Shown here piece by piece: positions 13,566 through 23,500 of a stretch of DNA of 64,000 nucleotides. How positions within the stretch are numbered: the first letter of the stretch is position 1; the number at the start of each line of letters is the position of its first letter. Source of the stretch: Liolophura sinensis (Eukaryota; Mollusca; Polyplacophora; Chitonida; Chitonidae); assembly GCF_032854445.1 (NCBI RefSeq), contig NC_088301.1, positions 4,141,703-4,205,702 on the forward strand. Reading direction: 5' to 3'. The position numbers and the translations under genes were made by a program. Below the pieces are notes generated by a model that saw nothing but the letters and a program-made list of their open reading frames with translations, made no database searches and was not told where the DNA came from.

Positions 13566-13819
13566 GTCCGGAGTAAATCACTGACCTAAGGCAAATAACT
13601 TCTCTATATGTGAGTGACGGAGTTTGACTAGCAGATGGATATGAATGTCATATTCTTGATAGCAAGTGATCTCCAACGGACTTAAATGAGATCAGCTAGA
13701 CGGCCCTGCCGCCGCTGAGGACAGTTTAGTGTCCACAGGATTTCGAAAAGAGAAGAGGAAGTAGAATCTAGGAAATACCTTGTCCAAGTCTGGGAAAGTT
13801 TCGTGTGATTTAAGACTAA

Positions 13820-14620
13820 ACTTTTCTCATATACACATGTCACCTTGGATGAACCTTTCCTCATACACACACGTTACCTATGACTAGTTTAAACCTTTCA
13901 TTATACGCATGTTACTTGCGACAAACCTTTCTTCATACACACGTTACCTATGACTTGGTTAAACCTTTCCTCATACACACATGTTACCTGCGACGAGCCT
14001 TTCGTCATATACACATGTTACCTGTGACTAGTTTAAACCTTTCCTCATTCCTCATACGCATGTTACCTGCGACGAACCTTTTCCTCATATACGCATGTTA
14101 CCTACGACAAACCTTTGCTAATACCTATCACTAGTATAAACCTTTCATCATACACACATGTTACCTGCGACGAACCTTTCCTCATATGCGCATGTTACCT
14201 ATGACTTGTTTAAATCTTTCCTCATACAAACATGTTAGCCGCGACGAACCTTTCCTCATATACACATGTTACCTGCGACGAACCTTTCTTCATACACGCA
14301 TGTTACCTGCGACGAACCTTTCCTCATACACACACGTTACCTATGACTAGTTTAAACATTTCCTCATACCCATGTTACCTACGTTACCTATGACTTGATT
14401 AAACCTTTCCTCATACGCATGTTACCTGCGACGAACCTTTCCTCATACACACATTTTGCCTAAAACGAACCTTTCTTCATACATGCATGTTACCTAAGAC
14501 GAACCTTTCCTCATACAGGCATGTTACCTACGACTAACGTTTCCTCGTATACGCATGTTACCTATGACTAATGCTTCCTCAGATGATCCTGTTACTGATG
14601 ACTAGTCTTTCCTCATATAA
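13820..14620. repeat. Minisatellite derived from SULT exon 4 end (copy 1)
   Basis: Plus-strand words CCTTTCCTCATACACACATG and TTACCTGCGACGAA repeat at about 33-36 bases, with some double-length units containing GACTAGTTTAAA. On the minus strand each unit reads TATGAGGAAAGGTTCGTC, matching the end of gene A exon 4 and its donor. It abuts the broken exon 4 copy at 14,608. Confidence 0.9.
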
Positions 14621-14692
14621 GCAGGCACTCCACCACGCCAGTAGTTTTTCTCTTCCCCATCAAAACACGTGTCTTTAGCTGCTTTCAGGTTA
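14608..14692 (-). pseudogene. Partial copy of SULT gene A exon 4
   Basis: The minus strand codes for NLKAAKDTCFDGEEKNYWRG and on to AYMRK, nearly identical to the second half of gene A exon 4. The match stops at about 14,692 where unrelated dispersed-repeat sequence begins. The splice donor is lost (AAAG followed by ACTAGT rather than GTTAGT). It belongs to the duplicated segment 11.8-14.7 kb and has no exon 5 downstream, so it is a dead fragment. Confidence 0.85.
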
Positions 14693-14694
14693 CT

Positions 14695-15500
14695 TGGAAA
14701 AAGTTCTCAGAATTGCAGATAAAATATTTTTCTATTTTGAAATAGTTATTCCTCTAGTTATCCTAGTGAATGTAAAGCTAGAATGTATTGAATTTTCAAG
14801 GTGTAAAGCAGAGTCTCGCCACGGTACATGTATATGCTTATGACATAGTAAAGATTGTCATGCATGTTAATATATGATCAGTGCTCTTTAAGACTTTCAT
14901 CTCCTCCCTACGCCCTAACATCCCTAACATCCCCCTACCTCAACCCCCCCCCCCCCCCCCCACTTCCCCAACACCTCTCAACCTCGTCCCATAAACGGAA
15001 TATTGTGGTCTTGAGGTAATAATCCTGTGTTTTTGATGAGGACAGAACCTGGACCTGACAGGATTCCCGGAAACAGTCCATCTGCATCTTCACCGGAAAT
15101 GACCCATTCATATCTGGGGTTGTGACCCTCTTAAATGGCTGATTAGATTGCGCAAGTGGCCCGGGAATCGGCCCATTCTGAATACACCAGGCCTGGCTGT
15201 CACACGATTGATCAGCCTGTGCGCCTTATGAAGACTCTCTTCTCAGTTTTTCTTCGCGGAATTAGGTCAATGATAGCCAAGACGCTTGGCCCCACTGACA
15301 TGTTGATAGTACTTTGGGGAAATATCAATGACAGGAATGATGCAGCACGTAGCCCCAAAATTTATTCGGGGTTATCTGGGGAAAAAAGACTGAAACATGA
15401 ACCACATGTTGGAAGCACACAGGAATATCCTAGCTGACTAACTGTCCGCGAAGAGTGTGGATCACGGGAGATAACTCCTGTCACACTGGGGTTCACTCTG
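14695..15500. repeat. Dispersed repeat D3, copy 1
   Basis: Matches 32,150-33,200: AAAAAGTTCTCAGAATTGCA, ATTCCTCTAGTTATCCTAGT, GAGGACAGAACCTGGACCTG, TGGCTGATTAGATTGCGCAA, CTGTCACACGATTGATCAGC. It includes a C run (from 14,945). The 93-codon open frame at 15,156-15,437 is broken in the other copy. Confidence 0.88.
14945..14963. repeat. Poly-C tract (about 18 bases)
   Basis: A run of C broken by nothing, followed by CACTTCCCC. Such tracts are weak spots for assembly; its length should be treated as approximate. Confidence 0.9.
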
Positions 15501-16202
15501 TATACGGGACGATGTTTCCGGCGTGTATTAAAGAAGAATAATGGCCAATCCGGCTTGAACCTGAGTCACCATCGACACGATATAGTACCCGTTACATCAC
15601 CTTAGCTGATACATATTTCTAACAATAAACTATTTAACATAAAACATAAAACTCTTTCACAATCTGTTCAACGACATTTATTGTCTATTTTTTGTGTTAC
15701 ATGGACCTGATCGGTCAGCTTTTGTCTGGTAAAAAAGTACTCAACTTTCGTTACAAAAGTTTTACAAATTCGAAAATGCATTTTATTTTATTTATTTGCT
15801 TGTTTTTTGCTAAACACCAACAGGAAATGTTTACTTATACTCTGTAAAACACTGATCTTTGGCAAGTTACAGACGAACTTTCTCACATGTGATGTACAGA
15901 AAAGCACACCATACTGATGGAAGACAAGTGATCTTTAGCGAACGTTAGACCTTGCATTTTCGAAATAAGACATTATCTTGCACACAATAATGCAGCATTG
16001 TACTATGTCATAGTCAGGAGTATTAAATGGAAAGCGATGACGTGAACATCAACAACACAGTATTTTCTGTGGAATCAGCCAGTGACTAGAGAATGTTAAA
16101 GTAAACACCTCATAACAATAATATAATACTGACATACAGCGAGCAAACTGGCTTCATTTTTCGGAACAACACTACATGTACTTGTGTTTCACATTAAAGT
16201 GA

Positions 16203-16765
16203 TTTAGTTTAGGTATGCAGAAGAGTTAGATGTGCAGTGCAATTTAGGTTCAGTACAGTTTAGTTATACACTACAGTTTAGGTCTGCAGAAGAGTTTAGA
16301 TGTGCAATGTAATTTAGATTCAGTACAGTTTAGTTATACACTACAGTTTAGGTCTGCAGAAGAGTTAGATGTGCAATATAATTTAGATTCAGTACAGTTT
16401 AGTTATACACTACAGTTTAGGTATGCAGAAGAGTTAGATGTGCAGTGCAATTTAGGTTCAGTACAGTTTAGTTATACACTACAGTTTAGGTATGCAGAAG
16501 AGTTAGATGTGCAGTGCAATTTAGGTTCAGTACAGTTTAGTTATGCACTACAGTTTAGGTATGCAGAAGAGTTAGATGTGCAGTGCAATTTAGGTTCAGT
16601 ACAGTTTAGTTATACACTACAGTTTAGGTATGCAGAAGAGTTAGATGTGCAGTGCAATTTAGGTTCAGTACAGTTTAGTTATACACTACAGTTTAGGTAT
16701 GCAGAAGAGTTAGATGTGCAGTGCAATTTAGGTTCAGTACAGTTTAGTTATACAGTACATACAGA
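16203..16765. repeat. Minisatellite, 69-bp unit, about 8 copies
   Basis: Unit starts CAGTTTAGTTATACACTACA and contains TATGCAGAAGAGTTAGATG. Because 69 is divisible by three, one plus-strand frame (16,302-16,784) stays open with a 23-residue repeat. It lies downstream of the stop codon of gene A. Confidence 0.95.
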
Positions 16766-17406
16766 GTTCAGAGTAGGTACTTGATATATGACGTCATTAT
16801 CTGTATGGACACTTCTGTATGTGTGACAGCCAAGACTGGTGATACATCTCGTACATACAGCGACATCAAGCTTGCTGAATACCGGTATATCCTAAAATGA
16901 AACTTTAGAACTTATAATGTGACATTTCAGCTTATAACAAATATTGCCATCCAGCCTTTCAAACAGCTTGGTAGACTACATGTATAAAGTAAGATGTCGG
17001 CCCACGAGACATCTTATCAGCCAAGTAATGATAGGGTTTTAATGTAGCTTTCTGGTAAAAAAATGTAGCTTTTCATGTCAAAATGCTGAGCCTTAACGGT
17101 AAATACAATGTAGCATGCCAGTTTATGGTGTACACCTTCCCCGCAGCCGATAACGTAGCCTCTGACTTTCAATGAAGCCCCCTATAGCCTTAACAACTTA
17201 TATACATGTACATGCGTACATACAGAGACAGAAGCTCACATTTCTACCTAATTTTTCACCCATTTGTGAAAAAAACCATCTGGTTATATAAACAACATCG
17301 ATTTTCAGTTTTCCTGAAGGAAGCGGATACGTGCACTCGGACCTGTTTTCAGCACAGAGAATGTTACTTTAACATTTCCACGTGAAATCAAGGTGGCCTC
17401 TCCAAA

Positions 17407-17525
17407 TCAGCTGTCAAAGTCATATTTGAAGGTTATCTGGACATCTCGTAATTCAGAGGTAATTTTCTTGTCCCATTCTTCATTTTGCTGCACGGTAAAT
17501 GTGTTTTTCCAATCCCCAATGGTAC
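17407..17525 (-). CDS. SULT gene A coding exon 5 (C-terminus)
   Basis: Starts at acceptor TTGTAG|GTACC and ends at TGA. It codes for GTIGDWKNTFTV and the tail ending FKYDFDS. It contains the GDWKN PAPS-binding segment and an intact K...TV...E dimer motif. The matching exon is missing from the duplicated segment at 11.8-14.7 kb. Confidence 0.9.
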
Positions 17526-20500
17526 CTACAACCAAGAATTGTCCCAGTAATTTGGAATGATTCTTGATTTCACTAATTACCATAAGAAAAAGTGTATGCG
17601 GAGGAAAGAGAAGCTTTAATGATAGCATGCGTCTAGGCTGGGCCTTATTTACGCTAAATTACGAGAGTTACTGATGGGTCTCTACACTAGTTTTTACTTA
17701 AAATTGTCATTTCGCGATTGTCTTGCGTGAAATTCTTGAACTTCTATGATGTTAGGTGGAGTGTTTGTTTTCTAGAATATTCTCGGTAGTATCTATATAG
17801 TAGGCCTACCTAATATGCAAATGAGACAGTGAAATTCAAACTAAATACACGAGTGGCGAACACCCCCTTGATTTCCTAGAAGTGAATTTATTTCTTATGT
17901 GTCTTGATATTAACGTCACAGACAAATATTTGATTAATACCACCCAGGGCCATCAGTTTCATGGGTGGAAGAAGGGAGACTGACTGGAGTAAGTATATGT
18001 ATGTATGGTTGGGGTTTTACGTGGTACTTAGCAAGTTTTCAGTCATGTGACAACGATGTGTGTGCGTCTGTCCGGAGTAAATCACTGACCTAAGGCAAGT
18101 GACGGAGTTTGACTAGCAGATGGATATGAATGTCATATTCTAGATAGCAAGTGATCTCCAACGGACTTAAATGAGATCAGCTAAACGGCCCTGCCGCCGC
18201 TGAGGACAGTTTAGTGTCCACAAGATTTCGAAAACAGGGGAAGAAGTGGAATCTACAAAATACCATGTCCAAGTCTGGGAATGTTTCGTGTGATTTATGA
18301 CTAAACTCTTCTCATATACACATGTTACCTTCGACGAACCTTTCCTCATACACACGTTACCTTCGACGAACTTTCCTCGTACACACGTTACCTGCGACGA
18401 ACCTTTCCTTATATACACATGTTACCTATGACTAGTTTAAATCTTTCCTCATATACGCATGTTACTTATGACTAATGTTTCCTCATATACACATGTTGCT
18501 TATGAATAACGTTTCCTAATATACGCATGTTACTTATGACTAACGTTTCCTCATATACGCATGTTATCTTTGACTAACGTTTCCTCCTATGCGCATGTCA
18601 CTTATGACTAACGTTTCCTCATATATACGTGTTACCTATGACTAATGCTTCCTCATATGATCCTATTACTAATTACTAACCTTTTCTCATATAAGCAGGC
18701 ACTCCACCACGCCAGTAGCTTTTCTCTTCCTCATCAAAACACGTGTCTTTAGCTGCTTTCAGGTTTTTAAAGTTACATTTACGCTCTACTTCTTCATAAA
18801 ACTCATCCTTGTGGCTGACTCCGAGAAACTGAGCGAGGCGACGTACCTGGTGAGAGAAATCCTGGGAAAAAGAGACAAAAGAACAACTCAGCGAGGAATA
18901 AATGAAAAGTAAAGGAGAGAAAAGCTCACAACAATGATAAAAAACGAGAGAGAAACAATCAGTAAATGAGACCGCTACAGGAATATCAAACAATGAAGAG
19001 GCTACAGCAAAACCAAAAGTCAGACGAGGAAGATCGAAATACATGACAGACATATGATATGAAAGCGACAGACAAATAATAAGCAAAGCAATAATTAAGT
19101 GACAAATAAACGATAATCAGATAATATGAACAGACGCTAAACACGATAAAGAAAACAACAGATAAAGAATTAAGAAAACGACAGACACATTAAGCTTCCA
19201 TTCGTGATATTTCTTCGTTGTTTTGTTGGGATTTATATGTAATGATTATGCATTGAACAGGTATCGAATGCACTTGCGCTATTTTGAGGGTTGTAACGGT
19301 AAATGTCACATTCCAATTGGTACCTTGATTGCCAGGGGTAGTGTATGTAGAGAAAAGATTCACATGTTGTAAAGATACCTAGATGCATGCATTTAACAGC
19401 TCCTAATTGTATTTAGGCCTACCTTGCGGCTATCGAGAGCTTAGGTAGTCATTCAAACGGCAGAAATAGCCGCAGAATACCGGTACTGACAATGTGGAAG
19501 TTATCAGACGGCGGATACGCCATTTGACTTTGACCCTTTCGATCTCCGCAACCGCGTAAGTGCCAACAGGCTTATTATATCAAGTTTGTCATGGAATTTT
19601 GTGGAATGTGCTCTTAATAACATTTGCTATGTGATGGACATTTGGAGATAATTCTGAAAAAGATCGAAAAAATTTGACAGATTAGCTTGTTGTGAGTGTG
19701 TTTTGTTCAACTCATTTTCCCATTGCTTAAGCCTTTGGTGTCCGCAGCGTTGGCCAATCACTGCGAAACATTCACGTGATCGTTGAACCTCGCGGGTATT
19801 CTGTCCAGTAGGTAATGTTATTTGTCTGCGTGATAGGATCAGGTCATGATGAAATTAAAGTTTTACCAGGGCCAGTAGTTGTTGAGAAAAGCGTACAATG
19901 TAAGTGGTGGGAAGATTTGATTGTTAAAGTTTACATTAACAGTTGTATATAAATTAAGTGTTATGACGAACTAACATTGTTTGTATTAGGCGTAATGTTA
20001 CTTCGAAAACCTTTAGCTTTTGACACACGTACGTGTGGCCATAGCCTTGACAAACTCACAGTTCGAAAGTGAAACAGACACGTTCAAGATGGCGGATAGC
20101 CCTCGAAGTCGAGATGACATGCATTTTTACGTTTTCACTGCAATTCTGTACTTTAAGTTCGATACACATAAGTGAGATATCATGCTTGCAGACGACGAAC
20201 ACTGTAATGTTTTCCTTCCTTTACGAGCCAGAGCGATGTGTGTTTCAGAACCAGGTTTCAAGATGGCGGACTCGGATGTTTTTTCTTTTAGTTTGAAGCC
20301 AGGATTTCGTGTGGAGGACCAGTATCTATGATGTGGTGGTTCACGCTCCTTTTTCACAATTATAGATTTAGTACTCTGATGATCAACATTGAAACGATGG
20401 TTGAATATAATCTGTGATAAACATGCTTTTTTTAGTTTCTCTTCCGAATCTTTTCTAGGTGTTATCTCCCTTGATTAAAGTGTTGCACTCAATAGACCAA

Positions 20501-23500
20501 AGGTAGAAAGCAGTAAGCTGTTCCTAGGAAAAAAAGCGATGATGAAGACTTATTGATGACTAATTTTACGTTATCTTTAAATAGTCAGCATTTTTATTTC
20601 ATCTTATGCCAGAAAGTTTCAACATCTTGTTTTCCGCTGGGTTCTTGTTCATTTATATCAGCCTTTGTTTTGTTTTATGTTCTTGCTTACACGAATTTTT
20701 TTCTTACTGTTAAAAGTTAGAAGAAGAACAATAGACCCATTTCACAGCCTTTGTACTCTAGTTTTTATAGATTTTTTTTCAGGAGAATTTGGGATCACCT
20801 CTTGGTATATATCGTATTTGCATAATGATGTTCAGACTAAAGGCATGCATTTAGTTTGAATTATAATAATATTTATGAAGATATTAAAAATATAAATATG
20901 ATCAAAATCCAAGCTGAACACATTTTTAAATGAAAAGACAAAATTACAGAGCAAATATATTTCTTTAACATATTGATTTTATGTGACTTTTATGTTTTCT
21001 CCACCTTTGAATAAACTTGTCAATGACTCTTTTCAAGACATGACAAACTGACCAGATGTGTTCATCTCACCATCATCAAAGGTTCCTGAGTAACTTGCCA
21101 AAGATTGAAGGTTTATCCAGGTCAACCCAGTTTCCTTAAACCATAAAACTGTCCGTCACCGTAAAAGTGAAAAATTCCTGTGTGTGTCCTTAACCAACAA
21201 TGAAATAAAATAAAAAAATAAATCAACTGCACGACATGTGGATAAGGGGACATCGATGCGATAAGGGTTGAATTGTGAAACGACATGTTCCTTTATGCCC
21301 TAATGTCTGGTGTCATGAAAGACAGCTGAGCATTTCTAATACACGGAGATCTCAACTCCAAGATACATTTAATGACGCTGCCCCTTAAACCCCTCCATCC
21401 CCTAAAGATTTCAGTGTACCATGCAGTTAACTCACTATTTTTAGATCCTCAAATCGAAGATGGAAGATTTGGAGGTCATTTCGGCTCTGAATAAGCTTGT
21501 CCCACCTTTTAATGTTCTCAAACCAACTGCCGTACATCACTGAAACACAAACCCAATAGCCATATTATTACATAAAATAATTACATTATTAAACGGGGAA
21601 AACTTGCGCACGTCTCATATCATACGTCACACAAGAGTTGAACTTCAGACCTGTCTTTACTGACCAAGATTTGGGTGAATTATTTACATTATCATCTACA
21701 CAATTAAAACTGAGAAGTAGATAATTGTTTTCAGTTTACGAACATGATATGCCAGAGAACACCACAAGGAGTAAATACTTGTAATAACTGCAGATAAAAG
21801 TATTGACAGATACATCCATGTACCGGACTGACCTTTACAAAGGTCTACAAAGATATGCAAGTCTACACCTGTTATAAATGCATGGACCGAAATCTATAGA
21901 ACAGTTTAACTACTCGTGTATATTACGTGGCCACTTTATTCAACACAATGCTCGTTTTGTCTTTTGATGAGAAAGACTGAATCTACGTATAAACATGAAG
22001 ACATGCAGGTGGTACAAAATACAACAAGGGTTTGGAGAATTTGTTAACAAAACGCGATATTTTATAGTGCGTTTCCCACAAAACAGGGGGAAAAGGAGAA
22101 ATACAATATTTCAATGCAAAACAATAAATGAATAAATAAATAAATAAAAAAGATAAAAGAAGAAAACAAACAAAATAACAAGAAATAATGGGGTGACAAG
22201 GCCGTCCCGCCATACAGCTGCTCGTGGCAACTAAAAAACATATTTGAATGGTATCATAGAGATAAATGTGGAAATAAATATTCCGACGACAAAGACGATA
22301 AAAGACACCATTTGCCACTTTATTATACCTGTAATGTGCTAATCACTTGTGACAAAAAAGAAAAATACAAATCTAGGTGATAGCGTTTTCCTTATTAAAA
22401 GGGCAGCTGTTACAACAATATCTGATTTTTGGGGAGATGCAATGTGGCGGTCGGGGTTAGGGAGTTGGAGGGGGAGGGGAGGCAGAAAAAGGGGAGATAA
22501 CCTGGTGCCAAATCATGCTATGAATATGGAAAACACGGCATTACCGAGGATTTCCATTCCAAGTATCAGACTTGACATCTGATCAACTATGCATGGGGAT
22601 GGTCGATGCTCGAAAGCTGCTTGGATCGAAGGAACAATCTGAACCCTTAATTGGGATGGCGAACAGGGCAAGTCAAGGCGATGGTTTCCATGATTAAAGC
22701 TTAAAGAAGAATCACACAGATACAAGCAAATTTCAGGATTGAGCGCTTGAAATGGCCATCACGACGGTGGGGCTTGGAGGACCGAAGTATTAGCAGAATA
22801 CTGGCTGTTACAACCACGTATTACAAGTGCACAAAAGCCACACTAACGGGATGCTATCGCAGCTCTGATGTGATAACAAGACTATTAAAGGGCTTACTTG
22901 TATTACTTTTGTTCTGATTGTCTTTATTTATTTATTTGATTGGCGCCGTACACAAGAATATTACACTTATACGACGGCGTCCAGTTTTATGGTGGGAGAA
23001 CACCCGTCACAGCAAGGGGTAAACCCACGACCATCCGCAGGTTGCGACAGACCTTCCTACGTACCGCCGGAGAGGAAGCCAGCATGAGCTGGCTATGCTT
23101 GTCTGTAATGAAGTCCAATTTATTGCAGGCTGCCGTCGTATAAGTGAAATATTCTTGTGTATGGCGTAAAACACCAATCAAATAAATAAGTAAATATTCA
23201 GAATGCCTGACATAACAGAAACAGATTATCTGCACAATGGAAATGGCGAAGGAACTGGATCTAGTTCCGTGAGAAAACTTCTAACTATGACGTGCACATG
23301 CTAGGCACGGGTTCAGTACCGGCAGTGGAGTGGGCATTTTTACGCTTCCCCACTCTCATTGGTCATGGGGGCATTGTTGACCATTAACAGCTGTCCAGAA
23401 GCTTGCGCAGTCTTGGGTTTGCTGACGACTATTTTTCTTCCACGAATATGCTGTAGAAGTCTCAAAATCACACGTGAGAGCGTTTGCCAGTGATCTCCCT

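Larger units (their letters stand above)
11810..14695. repeat. Segmental duplication, copy 1 (degenerate)
   Basis: Matches 15,500-18,770 in the same direction. Clear blocks: 11,850-12,090 with 15,550-15,780; 12,670-12,981 with 15,893-16,203 (almost identical); 13,149-13,240 with 16,767-16,850; 13,245-13,600 with 17,715-18,095; 13,688-14,692 with 18,170-18,775. Copy 1 has extra DNA at 12,080-12,540 and lacks the ~860 bases that hold gene A exon 5. Confidence 0.92.
15500..18770. repeat. Segmental duplication, copy 2 (contains gene A exon 5 and part of exon 4)
   Basis: Same order of blocks as 11,810-14,695, separated from it by an 800-base dispersed repeat (14,695-15,500). This copy carries the working last exons of SULT gene A, so copy 1 is the superfluous one. 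Confidence 0.92.
18862..21435 (-). other. Intron 3 of SULT gene A
   Basis: Contains repeat D2 copy 3, an inverted D4 fragment and the YY1-like pair. It is the only intron of gene A after exon 1 that does not begin with a minisatellite. Confidence 0.75.
21540..23469 (-). other. Intron 2 of SULT gene A, non-array part
   Basis: Holds an (AATA)n-rich stretch near 22,125-22,150, the G-quadruplex-like motif and the complete F1 foldback element. No other exon-like frame is seen. Confidence 0.7.

Noticed and set aside
13682-13870. Minus-strand frame with KGSSKVTCVYEKSL
   Set aside because: It reads through units of the exon 4-derived minisatellite and adjoining duplicated DNA; not an independent gene.
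15156-15437. 93-codon open frame
   Set aside because: It lies in dispersed repeat D3, and the second copy at 32.7-33.1 kb is interrupted, so coding is unlikely.
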